Assembly: GCA_964396595.1 (NCBI GenBank)
Contig: CAYNFR010000009.1
Location: forward strand, 24,238-88,237
Length of the DNA stretch: 64,000 nucleotides
Reading direction: 5' to 3'
Source: CAYNFR01 sp964396595
GTDB lineage: Bacteria; Bacteroidota; Bacteroidia; Chitinophagales; Saprospiraceae
The position numbers and the translations under genes are program-made. The notes under the pieces are model-generated. The model ran no database searches. It saw only the letters and a list, made by a program, of their open reading frames with translations, and was not told the origin of the DNA. Below are positions 28,319 through 37,193 of this stretch, piece after piece; the stretch's first letter is position 1; every line of letters begins with the position of its first letter.

Positions 28319-29755
28319 TTAGGATTCTACTATTTCGCCCAGCAAGGTGGCACTAGTAACACCTGTAATTCTTACGCGGACATAATCTCGCCTATCGTAA
28401 CCCGGTTTTTTGGGAAAGATGATCATCTTGTTATGATCATTTCGACCGCGGAAGTCTCGATCGGATTTTTTTGAATCGCCCTCTATCAAAACCGTAAATA
28501 TCTTACCAATATCCGCCTGATTATGGATCAACGACACCCAGCGCTGAACATTGATGATCTCGCTCAGTCTCCTACTCTTTGTTTCTAGCGGAATATCATC
28601 AGTGTACTTCTTAGCTGCAGGCGTACCCGGACGCTCCGAGTAACAAAACATATATGACATACTGTACTTAGCATACCGGATCATTTCCAAGGTTTCTTGA
28701 TGTTCTTCTTCTGTCTCTGTACAGAATCCGGCTATGATATCTGATGAAATGGCACAATCAGGTATGATGCGATAAATACTATCTATACGCTCACGATACC
28801 AATCCGCATCATAGCTGCGATTCATTAATTTAAGAATACGAGAATTGCCGGACTGAACAGGCAAGTGGATATAGTTGCAGATATTGTCGTATGCGGCCAT
28901 CGTATGCAATACATCATCTGTCATATCCTTAGGGTGTGAGGTTGAAAATCGCACACGCAACCCTGGATTTACTAATGCTACCATCTCCAATAGCTCCGCA
29001 AAGCGGACCCGTTTATCCGTATCGGGATGCACCCATTTGTAAGAATCCACATTCTGCCCTAGTAAAGTCACTTCGCGATACCCGCGATCAAATAAATCCC
29101 TTGCCTCCGCTACGATACTGTAGGCATCTCGACTTCTCTCCCTTCCACGGGTAAATGGCACTACACAAAACGAGCACATATTATCGCAACCACGCATGAT
29201 GCTGATGAATGCCGATACGCCATCTGCATCAAGTCGTAAGGGAGATATGTCCGCATAGGTTTCTTCACGGGAGAGAAACACATTGATACCTTTCTCGCCG
29301 CCTTCCGCTTTTTTAAGTAGCTTGGGTAAGTCGCGATAAGCATCTGGCCCTACGACCATATCAACGATTTTTTCTTCTTCGAGAAATTTCGCTTTAAGTC
29401 TTTCAGCCATACAACCCAATACACCGACGAGCAGGCCAGGCTTCTTCTTTTTGATTTGATTAAAGACAGCCAGTCTTTTTCTGACCGTTTCTTCTGCTTT
29501 CTCCCGGATAGAGCATGTATTAATGAGTATCACATCAGCCTCCTCCACATTGCGCGTGGCGCCAAATCCTTCTTCATTAAGAACGGAAGCGACGATCTCA
29601 GAATCACTAAAGTTCATCTGACAACCATAGCTTTCTATATAAAAATAGGCCTCATATCGTGATTGTTTGGCTTGCGCCAATACCAATGCTTCTCCTTGAC
29701 GTGACTCATCGATAACCTTACTTATCGGTTCAATAGTCGGAAAACTCTCTATCAT
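28319..29755 (-). CDS. miaB: tRNA-2-methylthio-N6-dimethylallyladenosine synthase
   Basis: A 478-residue radical-SAM methylthiotransferase that makes ms2i6A37 in tRNAs reading UNN codons. The N-terminal UPF0004 domain carries three cluster cysteines (YGCQMNFSDSE, NTCSIREKAEE, LGCMAER). The radical-SAM CxxxCxxC is in RGCDNMCSFC near residue 190, and a TRAM domain ends the protein. It is the first gene of a tight operon with the sigma-54 activator, lptE, the TPR gene and secG, and it has a good promoter just upstream. Confidence 0.96.
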   Translation of the reverse strand: MIESFPTIEPISKVIDESRQGEALVLAQAKQSRYEAYFYIESYGCQMNFSDSEIVASVLNEEGFGATRNVEEADVILINTCSIREKAEETVRKRLAVFNQIKKKKPGLLVGVLGCMAERLKAKFLEEEKIVDMVVGPDAYRDLPKLLKKAEGGEKGINVFLSREETYADISPLRLDADGVSAFISIMRGCDNMCSFCVVPFTRGRERSRDAYSIVAEARDLFDRGYREVTLLGQNVDSYKWVHPDTDKRVRFAELLEMVALVNPGLRVRFSTSHPKDMTDDVLHTMAAYDNICNYIHLPVQSGNSRILKLMNRSYDADWYRERIDSIYRIIPDCAISSDIIAGFCTETEEEHQETLEMIRYAKYSMSYMFCYSERPGTPAAKKYTDDIPLETKSRRLSEIINVQRWVSLIHNQADIGKIFTVLIEGDSKKSDRDFRGRNDHNKMIIFPKKPGYDRRDYVRVRITGVTSATLLGEIVES

Positions 29756-29780
29756 TTCTATCTATGGGCTAATGTGGCAT

Positions 29781-29814
29781 CAAAGGTATATTTATTTTGG
29801 GATAAGTGACAAAA
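29781..29814 (-). promoter_or_regulatory. miaB: Bacteroidota-type promoter of the miaB-secG operon
   Basis: On the minus strand, TTTTG (29814-29810) is followed after about 21 bases by TACCTTTG (29788-29781), an exact TAnnTTTG. The predicted start, near 29775, lies about 20 bases from the miaB ATG. Confidence 0.65.
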
Positions 29815-29908
29815 TGTCAGATAAAGTGCTTAATTGTTGTCTCGTCTTGTGGACGGGAGGGGAATTGTTAAATGGTAAAATTGGTGAATTGACAGCTAAG
29901 CAATTGGG

Positions 29909-29927
29909 CCCTTCGGAAGGCTCAGGG
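29909..29927. repeat. REP-like imperfect palindrome
   Basis: CCCTTCGGAAGGCTCAGGG contains nested inverted repeats (CCCT...AGGG, CCTTCGGAAGG). Similar G+C-rich palindromes are dispersed in many Bacteroidota genomes. It lies immediately before the octamer array. Confidence 0.4.
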
Positions 29928-29934
29928 CAGGCAA

Positions 29935-30254
29935 TTCCGTAGTTCCGCAATTCCGCAATTCCGCAATTCAGCAGTTCAGCAGTTCCGCAGTTCCACAATT
30001 CCGCAGTTCCTCAGTTCCGCAGTTCCACAGTTCCGCAGTTCCGCAATTCCGCAGTTCCACAGTTCCACAATTCCGCAATTCAGCAGTTCAGCAATTCCAC
30101 AATTCCGCAATTCAGCAGTTCCGCAATTCAGCAGTTCCGCAATTCCACAGTTCCACAATTCAGCAGTTCCTCAGTTCCGCAGTTCCGCAGTTCCTCAGTT
30201 CCGCAGTTCCGCAGTTCCAAAGTTCCGCAGTTCCGCAATTCCGCAATTCCGCAA
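29935..30254. repeat. tandem array of 40 octamers, consensus TTCCGCAR
   Basis: Counting in phase gives exactly 40 consecutive 8-base units without any insertion or deletion. There are 11 TTCCGCAA, 10 TTCCGCAG, 6 TTCAGCAG, 1 TTCAGCAA, 4 TTCCACAA, 3 TTCCACAG, 3 TTCCTCAG, and one each of TTCCGTAG and TTCCAAAG. Change is almost confined to positions 4, 5 and 8; positions 1-3 and 7 never vary. The array is nearly free of stops in all frames, which produces spurious Cys-Gly-Ile-Ala-Glu-rich reading frames. It lies between the miaB promoter and the 30385 gene. Confidence 0.95.
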
Positions 30255-30384
30255 TTAGAAACCAAGACTTTAGCAGATAACACAGCCAAAAGTTATATTA
30301 AGTTAGTTCAAGCAAAAAATTAATTATCTATTTTTATGAATTGTAAACCAATTAGTTATACATTAGCATTTATTTTAATGTGTT

Positions 30385-30927
30385 ATGGTGACAAACACCA
30401 ATTTTAGCCTTCATCCAGCATTACTTATGGCATCAGGTTACGAGTCCATAGATTCCCGTGATGCCAAGCTATTAAATGCATACAGAGCCTATTTCGGCAG
30501 CTATGCTTCTAATGGACATCAGACACATATCATCAAGCCGGCAGACTTTATCCCCGGAGGTATATGCAACCCGCATGGTCATCTGGATGATGAGAACATG
30601 TCCTATATCAGGTGTATGGGTAAAGTAAGAAACTTTCCATATCTGACTTATCAAGAAATCGAGCATGCGTTTTATCAAGAACCTATTCGAGAAGTCATGC
30701 AGCGGGTGCTTAATGAACTTTATGACGAAATAGAAGCTTACCTGCTAGACCAAAAATTGCCCTATAGTTTTCTTCAGCCTACGACAGAGGTCATTACTTT
30801 TCTCAACTCCTCCCCACTATATCGCAAGATCACAGCCCTACATCTCTGTGGCATGGGCGAAAAACTCAAAGACTCCTTTGGCTTGATATTCAGGCAGTTC
30901 AAGCAACTGCGTGTCGTCCACCAATAA
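30385..30927 (+). CDS. hypothetical protein
   Basis: A 180-residue soluble protein with no signal peptide or membrane segment. I do not recognise the family. The N-terminal half is rich in His, Asn, Tyr and Gly (GHQTHIIKPADFIPGG, NPHGHLDDENM), the latter suggesting a possible metal site. The C-terminal half is helical (EVMQRVLNELYDEIEAYLLD). The gene stands alone between the octamer array and the penicillin-acylase gene. Confidence 0.7.
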   Translation: MVTNTNFSLHPALLMASGYESIDSRDAKLLNAYRAYFGSYASNGHQTHIIKPADFIPGGICNPHGHLDDENMSYIRCMGKVRNFPYLTYQEIEHAFYQEPIREVMQRVLNELYDEIEAYLLDQKLPYSFLQPTTEVITFLNSSPLYRKITALHLCGMGEKLKDSFGLIFRQFKQLRVVHQ

Positions 30928-30966
30928 TGTAAACAGAATAGCTCTGATATAAAGTACCGATAACAG

Positions 30967-31062
30967 CAGTAAACGCCACTCCGTCACAGCACCTCACCTT
31001 CATACCGCCCCGTCGTCTCGTCAGCACCCCTTTTAGTCATACCGACGAGACAAGTCATATCA
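30967..31062. repeat. dispersed intergenic repeat, copy A
   Basis: It contains CAGTAAACGCCACT (30967-30980) and, further on, a 27-base core at 31036-31062 beginning GTCATACCGACGAGAC. The core matches 24 of 27 bases with the element at 47802-47828, and the first module recurs at 47866-47879, so the two modules occur in opposite order at the two loci. Confidence 0.6.
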
Positions 31063-31214
31063 GTACTATCTATGATTCACCAGAGGAGTTACGGTATATA
31101 AAATCTGAAATACGACGAAAATACTCACGATAATATAGTAATACCGCAAATCGGCAATACATTATATTTCTATATGCCGATTTTTCACTATCATCGCCAT
31201 ATAAATTATTACTC

Positions 31215-33638
31215 ATGAAAAGTCTGCCATTAGTAGACTGCATCTATTTACTACTAGTATGTTCATTTCCTATCAAGTCGCAGGATGTTAAATCCTTTGC
31301 ATTCAATATCCCAGGAATAAAATCATCTGTTGAGATCATTACAGATCATTGGGGCGTGCCCCATATTTATGCAGAGAATGAAGATGATCTCTTTTTTGCG
31401 CAAGGCTGGAATGCTGCGAAAGATCGCTTGTTTCAATTTGAAATATGGAGGCGTCAGGCCACTGGTACGGTAGCCGAGATATTGGGCATGGATGAATTAA
31501 ACCGAGACATTGGCGGTAGATTATTTCGTTTCAGAGGGGATATGCGTACAGAACTGAATATGTATCACGGGCGTGGCGAAGCCATCATCAACAGCTATGT
31601 CAGAGGTATCAACGCGTATATTGACATGACATTGGCAGATAAGTCTTTATTACCTATTGAGTTTAGACTACTCGGTATTGAGCCACAGCATTGGACAGCT
31701 GAGGTCGTCGTCTCGAGACATCAAGGTTTACTTGGCAATATTAGGGAGGAACTCGACAATGCGCTAGCCATAGCGGCAACCGATACGGCCACCCTTTCTT
31801 CCTTGCTCTGGTTTCACCCACAAAGGCCGGTACTGTCTATGGATCCGAAAATCAGACAAGAACTGTTGCACAGCGGTATATTGGATGTGTACGAAGCCTT
31901 TCGTCGACCTATCGTTTTCAGACCTTATCATATAGTGTCTGCACATCGTAATAACGATACAGATGCCGGGGAATGGGCTGTTGTGGAACAAAAGGAATAT
32001 AATGACTGGTATAAAGAAAACATTGACCATATAGGCAGCAACAACTGGGTAATTAACGGAAGCCTTACCGAATCCGGCTTCCCAATCATGGCTAATGATC
32101 CTCACCGAGCATTATCCTCTCCTTCTTTGCGCTATATTGCTCATTTGCAAGCACCCGGATGGAATGTCATAGGTGGTGGAGAGCCTACCATACCGGGTAT
32201 TTCGATTGGTCATAATGAACATGGGGCGTGGGGCCTGACGATATACTCCACCGACGCAGAAGATCTTTATGTTTACGAACTCAATCCTGATAATCCCAGA
32301 CAATATCGCTATCAAGATTCCTGGGAAGACATGATTCTGATACCGGACACCATTATAGTAAAAGATGTCGGTGACATCTATGTCACCCATCATTACACGC
32401 GTCATGGCCCGGTGACGCTTATGGATTCGGCCCATCATGTGGCATATGCTGTGCGATGTGGATGGCTAGAACCGGGAAGTGCGCCTTATCTCGCCAGTCT
32501 ACGCATGGATCAGAGCCGCAACTGGTCAGAATTTAGATTAGCTTGTCGCAACAGTTTTATCCCCGGCGAAAACATGATATGGGCAGATCGCTATGGTGAT
32601 ATCGGTTGGCAAGCGGTAGGTATAGCACCAATCAGAAATAACTGGTCCGGCTTAGTCCCAGTGCCGGGCGATGGGCACTACGAATGGGACGGTTACATGC
32701 CCAATCTTTCCAGACCACACTTACATAACCCAGCCAACGGGTTTATAAACACCTCAAATGAAAATGTTACGCCGCCGGATTATGAATATTGGAATGCTAC
32801 CGGATATCGATGGTCAGATCCCTATCGCGGCAATAGGGTTAAAGAAGTTTTACGCTCATCAACCGCTCACTCGATGACAGACATGATGGCATTGCAGACA
32901 GATTATCTTTCTATTTCAGCGAGACAAATACTACCCTTATTTAAACATCTTGAAACACAAGATCTACGACTCAATACACTATTATCCTTTCTAGAGGATT
33001 GGGATTACCATATGTCACCCAGCTCCATAGCTGCCGGCATCTATCATCAACTTGAGACCGTCCTCAGAGAGCGCGTATCACAGCTCATGATTCCCGACCA
33101 GATCAAACCCTACATCTATATCCAGAATTTCAAATTAATCGAATGGTTATACACGCCACCTGCACAATTATTCGGCGACAAGCCGGAAAATAAGACTGTA
33201 TTTCTTCTAGAAGCACTTAAAGAGGCAGACACTCGACTTATCAAAAAGATCAGCTCAGATACTAATAAATGGCAATACGGCCAGTCAGCGTATAAACACG
33301 CACTAGTAAAACATCCGCTCAGCAGTGCCGTCAATAAAAATTTACAACAAAAACTGGATGTAGGCCCGCTTCCAAGAGGAGGAAATGCCAACACCGTCAA
33401 TAACACCGCCAATAGTGACAACCAACGTTCCGGAGCGACATTTAAAATCATTGTCGATACCTATGACTGGGATAAAACTATGGCGATGAATAGCCCCGGG
33501 CAAAATGGCAATCCCGATCATCCACATTATGCTAATTTGTTCAGTATGTGGGCAAAAGATCAGTATTTTCCATTGTTGTTTAGTAAAGAAAAAGTTGAAA
33601 AAGCAGCGGCCTATAAGACCTACTTGATCCCTCGTTAA
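31215..33638 (+). CDS. penicillin acylase family (S45) N-terminal nucleophile hydrolase
   Basis: An 807-residue secreted Ntn-hydrolase with a signal peptide ending near PIKSQD. The alpha part contains GVPHIYAENEDDLFFAQGW and the family's QFEIWRRQATGTVAEILG. The self-cleavage site is Gly274-Ser275 (GSNNWVING), Ser275 becoming the N-terminal nucleophile of the beta subunit. Further beta-subunit landmarks are ANDPHRAL, SIGHNEHGAWGLT and the late NATGYRWSDPYRGNRV. Family members cleave amides such as penicillins, acyl-homoserine lactones or N-acyl amino acids; the substrate here cannot be predicted. Confidence 0.93.
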   Translation: MKSLPLVDCIYLLLVCSFPIKSQDVKSFAFNIPGIKSSVEIITDHWGVPHIYAENEDDLFFAQGWNAAKDRLFQFEIWRRQATGTVAEILGMDELNRDIGGRLFRFRGDMRTELNMYHGRGEAIINSYVRGINAYIDMTLADKSLLPIEFRLLGIEPQHWTAEVVVSRHQGLLGNIREELDNALAIAATDTATLSSLLWFHPQRPVLSMDPKIRQELLHSGILDVYEAFRRPIVFRPYHIVSAHRNNDTDAGEWAVVEQKEYNDWYKENIDHIGSNNWVINGSLTESGFPIMANDPHRALSSPSLRYIAHLQAPGWNVIGGGEPTIPGISIGHNEHGAWGLTIYSTDAEDLYVYELNPDNPRQYRYQDSWEDMILIPDTIIVKDVGDIYVTHHYTRHGPVTLMDSAHHVAYAVRCGWLEPGSAPYLASLRMDQSRNWSEFRLACRNSFIPGENMIWADRYGDIGWQAVGIAPIRNNWSGLVPVPGDGHYEWDGYMPNLSRPHLHNPANGFINTSNENVTPPDYEYWNATGYRWSDPYRGNRVKEVLRSSTAHSMTDMMALQTDYLSISARQILPLFKHLETQDLRLNTLLSFLEDWDYHMSPSSIAAGIYHQLETVLRERVSQLMIPDQIKPYIYIQNFKLIEWLYTPPAQLFGDKPENKTVFLLEALKEADTRLIKKISSDTNKWQYGQSAYKHALVKHPLSSAVNKNLQQKLDVGPLPRGGNANTVNNTANSDNQRSGATFKIIVDTYDWDKTMAMNSPGQNGNPDHPHYANLFSMWAKDQYFPLLFSKEKVEKAAAYKTYLIPR

Positions 33639-34061
33639 ATAAGAAATGTTCATTCAGGGCTTACGCCCAATGGTAAGAAACGTCAGGATCTGGACACTCA
33701 ATACAACTTAATGTCTCGCTGCAACATCATGTATTACGAATAAGCTCTTCATTTATATCCTGAGCTGATTAAAACACATTTCAATCAGTTGAGGATGCAA
33801 AAAAACGGTTAATTTTTATTGATCAATTCTAATACTCATCAGAAAAATGAGTCTAATTTTGTAAGGCATTGCTAAAGATAAAATACATGGATACAATAGC
33901 GGATTGCTCCCATTATCTTGAAGGTCATCCTATTACTTTCAAGAAATTCCAAATGATATATCATTTACACAAATATTAATAAATCAGGCTTGTCATCATC
34001 TCCTTAACTCACAAAATCAAATATCTATATATTCTATCATCCAAACTAAAATCAATCAATC
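33639..34061. other. intergenic region upstream of the S74 protein
   Basis: No gene is seen. It holds an imperfect 14-base inverted repeat (around 33760-33796, two mismatches) that may end the acylase transcript, and a TAATTTTG -7-like element at 33854-33861. That element would give an unusually long leader of about 200 bases for the next gene, so the true promoter may lie closer. Confidence 0.4.
33854..33861 (+). promoter_or_regulatory. TAnnTTTG element upstream of the S74 protein gene
   Basis: TAATTTTG matches the Bacteroidota -7 consensus. It follows a small inverted repeat (CTCAT...ATGAG). No convincing -33 element was found and the gene starts 200 bases away. Confidence 0.3.
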
Positions 34062-35741
34062 ATGAAATCATCAATCAGTCTTGTCATTTCTCTGACTTTA
34101 ATATCTCTCCTAACAGCTCAAAGAGATGTCGTACTCAGTCCTGAAGGCATGGTCGTCGGTGCAAGTGCTTTCCCCGGATCAGGAGAGACGACCGATACTT
34201 TCCTATTTTATCATGCCGGACTAGGCGCCATAAGAATCGGTGGACTTGACGGAAGTGATGCATGGACTTTTGATAGCCTAGGAAGTTTATCATTTGCAAG
34301 CGGATTGAATAGTAAAGCACTTGGAGAAAATACTTTTGTCGGGGGAGGCGACCAAAATCGTGCAGAAGGTAGGGGCTCTTTTGTGGGTGGTGGCCAAGTA
34401 AATGAAGCGATAGGCATCTTTTCTTTTATCGGCGGGGGATCGATTAATACCACAGAAGCTGTCGGCAGCTTCATTGGTGGCAGTCAAGAAGGGTCAATTA
34501 CTTCAGAAGGCCTGAATTCAGGCATTATAGGTGGCCAACAAAACAAAATCAATGGATCAAGCTCTTTTATAGGAGGTGGGCAATTTAATGAACTGTCTGG
34601 ACACTTCAGTGCTATTTTGGCTGGTCTACAAAATAACGTAACGGAAGGCTCAACATACTCCGGGATAATGGGCGGTATAGCTAATATTGTTGAAGGTGCA
34701 TCATCGGGTATTGTAGGTGGAATGCTAGACACTATTTATGGTGACCGAAGTATTATTTTAGGAGGTGAATCTCAGTTTATAAATTCTGACAATTCGAGTA
34801 TCATCGGAGGAGAAAAGAACGTCATTCTGGCCAACAGATCATCTATAGCCGGAGGACAGGGAAATCGTGTAGAAATGAGTGGAACAAATTCCTTTATTGG
34901 TGGTGGAAATAATAATAAAACAGAGAACTTACAGACCTTTATCGGAGGAGGTCTCAATAATAGAGCTGTCGGCATTAGATCATTCGCGGGAGGCGGACAA
35001 AATAATGTAGCCTCCGGTCAAGCATCATTTGTAGCAGGTGGCACTCTCCATGTAGCATCTGGAATAAACTCTTTTATAGCAGGAGGTTCAGGAAACATAG
35101 CTCCTTCTTTAGGTGAAGCAGTTGTAGGAATGTTCAGCGCAGATTACACCGCAATGAGTGCAAATTCATTTAATACGAGTGATAGAATATTTACGGTAGG
35201 GAATGGCGCAGATGCCATGACAAGAAGCAATGCCCTCACCATCCTCAAAAATGGCAATGTCGGTATAGGAAATATCACTAACCCGCTTTACCGACTGGCC
35301 GTAGATGGAGAGGCCGCTAAGACAAGTGGAGGCTCGACATGGATTAATTCTTCAGACGCCCGATTAAAAACAATCGACGGTATTTACGAACGCGGATTGG
35401 CTGATATCATAGCATTAAAACCCGTACGCTTTCACTATAAAAAAGAAAATGCGCACCATATCGATCATCTCAGCCCACAGATCGGATTCATCGCTCAAGA
35501 AGTGCAAGAGATATTCCCCGAGGCAGTTAAAGAACTCTCGGACGGATACTTGACTCTCAATCTCCACCCTGTGAATATCGCCACCATCAACGCCATCAAA
35601 GAGCTCAAAAATGAAAATGACGACCTGAAAGCCGAAAACCAACTGATCAAGGAACGACTGACCCTGATGGAAGAAAAATATGCCGGACTGGCAAGTCTGG
35701 TAGCGGCTTTGCTGAGCACTACAGAGACTTCAGAGGAGTAG
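34062..35741 (+). CDS. adhesin-like protein with S74 self-cleaving chaperone domain
   Basis: A 559-residue secreted protein. After a signal peptide (ending LLTAQ) and a short N-terminal domain come roughly 16 head-type repeats (about residues 85-350) of the pattern SFIGGGxxNxxxG, like the YadA/Hep left-handed beta-roll of trimeric adhesins. The C-terminus has the peptidase S74 intramolecular chaperone domain: NSSDARLKTI near residue 430 holds the Ser-Lys pair, then GFIAQEVQEIFPEAV, ending in a coiled coil (IKELKNENDDLKAENQLIKE). S74 domains trimerise the fibre and then cut themselves off. The gene has no partner nearby. Confidence 0.9.
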   Translation: MKSSISLVISLTLISLLTAQRDVVLSPEGMVVGASAFPGSGETTDTFLFYHAGLGAIRIGGLDGSDAWTFDSLGSLSFASGLNSKALGENTFVGGGDQNRAEGRGSFVGGGQVNEAIGIFSFIGGGSINTTEAVGSFIGGSQEGSITSEGLNSGIIGGQQNKINGSSSFIGGGQFNELSGHFSAILAGLQNNVTEGSTYSGIMGGIANIVEGASSGIVGGMLDTIYGDRSIILGGESQFINSDNSSIIGGEKNVILANRSSIAGGQGNRVEMSGTNSFIGGGNNNKTENLQTFIGGGLNNRAVGIRSFAGGGQNNVASGQASFVAGGTLHVASGINSFIAGGSGNIAPSLGEAVVGMFSADYTAMSANSFNTSDRIFTVGNGADAMTRSNALTILKNGNVGIGNITNPLYRLAVDGEAAKTSGGSTWINSSDARLKTIDGIYERGLADIIALKPVRFHYKKENAHHIDHLSPQIGFIAQEVQEIFPEAVKELSDGYLTLNLHPVNIATINAIKELKNENDDLKAENQLIKERLTLMEEKYAGLASLVAALLSTTETSEE

Positions 35742-36134
35742 ATCTCATGACAATATAGTACACTGCTCAAATGGTTTGAGCGCGATTATAAACGCTGAGG
35801 ATTAATGATCTGTAATATCTACTACATAGAGCAATGTAGGGTCAATATTTAGTTAGCTTGGATTTAGCTAGTTCTTTCTTGTGGTTTATTTTATGAAGTG
35901 CTTGAGCTAAAAGAAAGAGCAACTATGACATACTACTGATTTATCTCTTCGTGATCTGCGGGAGTATTATCATAACTCTGGTTCGATAATACATTAAAAC
36001 AATATTCAAGCTATAAGGGAGTAATTCTGATGTTATGTTGCTCTTCTTGTGAGACATAAGTTCGACCCCATATCCTTACAACTTCCTAAGCGTCAATCCG
36101 ACAAACAATACCACAAAATTGGTTCTCCTCGCTC
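35742..36134. other. intergenic region, convergent genes
   Basis: No gene is recognised. A perfect 7-bp hairpin (GCTCAAA-TGG-TTTGAGC, 35765-35781) follows the S74 gene by 24 bases and may help end its transcript, although no T-run follows. Confidence 0.4.
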
Positions 36135-36899
36135 CTACTGATATGCGTCCGACGTATCAAGATCACAAAGCTCAAGGATCAACTTCGAGATAGCCTCAGT
36201 TACATCTTCATGAAATACGCGTCCTTTTTCGGCGGTAGAAAGCGATGGATCTCCCACCCCGGTATCCTCAGTCACTTGCGACCACCTTCTTTCTGCCCAA
36301 GCCCAACCTTGACGGATGGCTTCTACCTTGATCTGCTTCGATTTTCCAGAACCTGCTTGTTCAAGGAATACAAGCTCCGGTGTATAATACATCATCAGAC
36401 TGGTCTCCATCTCGTCGGCATGATCGCCCGGCTTTTCAAAATATCGGGTTTTATCCAATGCCTTAAACCAGTCGCATGTCGTTAAAAACATGGCTGGATA
36501 CTTTACGCCCAGCTCTCTGAGCATTGTCCGAAAATTATTGCCCCCATGAGAGTTTATGATCAGAAGCTTGTAAATGCCTTGACGATTAAGTACTTCGATG
36601 ATATTATTAAGGATAATCTGTTGTGTGCTAGGATAAATATTGATGTCAAGCAATATATCCGTCTGTCCGGTATTGACGCCATAAGGTATTGTCGGCAGGA
36701 CGATGAACTGCTGAGAAGTCTGATATGCCTTGTGAGCTGCTGAATCCGTGATATGATCAGCCTCAATGATATCTGTAGCATAGGGCAGATGATAATTGTG
36801 CGCTTCACAAGCTCCCCAAGGAAGAATAGCGAGCTTTATTTCTCTTTCTAGTAGTTCGCGATAGTGGCAATGCGCCAGCAGATAAGGTTTCTTTATCAT
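36135..36899 (-). CDS. creatininase-family amidohydrolase
   Basis: A 254-residue enzyme of the creatininase / mycofactocin MftE-like family. The metal-binding motifs are LPWGACEAHNYHLPYATD near residue 25-42 (the Glu and His in GACEAHNYHLP), NSHGGN near 115 and HADEMETS near 158. Members hydrolyse cyclic or linear amides such as creatinine or formamides. The ATG at 36899 is chosen because a frame from 36998 would have to read through the GAAA-loop terminator at 36958-36979. The neighbouring sugar transporter on the same strand may be unrelated. Confidence 0.88.
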   Translation of the reverse strand: MIKKPYLLAHCHYRELLEREIKLAILPWGACEAHNYHLPYATDIIEADHITDSAAHKAYQTSQQFIVLPTIPYGVNTGQTDILLDINIYPSTQQIILNNIIEVLNRQGIYKLLIINSHGGNNFRTMLRELGVKYPAMFLTTCDWFKALDKTRYFEKPGDHADEMETSLMMYYTPELVFLEQAGSGKSKQIKVEAIRQGWAWAERRWSQVTEDTGVGDPSLSTAEKGRVFHEDVTEAISKLILELCDLDTSDAYQ

Positions 36900-36957
36900 A
36901 ATCTTATAATCAAGTAGTTGCTTCAAAGATATCCGAAGAGCTTGATTAAAATGAAAA

Positions 36958-36979
36958 GGGCACCACGAAAGTGGTGCCC
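36958..36979 (-). terminator. perfect hairpin terminator after the MFS gene
   Basis: GGGCACCAC-GAAA-GTGGTGCCC is a perfect 9-bp G+C-rich stem. Read on the minus strand it is followed by TTTTCATTTTAAT, giving a rho-independent terminator for the MFS transcript and separating it from the creatininase gene. Confidence 0.75.
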
Positions 36980-37193
36980 AATCATAATTCATGGTCAATT
37001 ATTATCTTCTCAGAAAGGCAAATCGACCAGATTATGGATCTAATGATGAAAACGTGGCTCAAAGAAAAGCTTTGTTCTGAATTAATCCAAATTTTAGATG
37101 TCATATTTAAAAAAAAGAAAATATATCGCACTTAAGGCATGTTGATCCTTCAGTCATGGCCGTATCTCCACATCTTCGGAATAGCAAGAAGGA

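Noticed and set aside
29792..30158. Minus-strand open frames rich in NCGIAEL
   Set aside because: They are translations of the octamer array, which is nearly stop-free in every frame; there is no start signal or non-repeat domain.
29935..30254. CRISPR array
   Set aside because: The unit is an 8-base direct repeat with no spacers and no cas genes nearby; it is a microsatellite-like tandem array.
33760..33796. Terminator after the penicillin-acylase gene
   Set aside because: The 14-base inverted repeat has two mismatches and no T-run follows on the plus strand; left as a note only.
36900..36998. Longer start for the creatininase-family gene
   Set aside because: It would code through a perfect GAAA-loop terminator hairpin, and the extension shows no family similarity.
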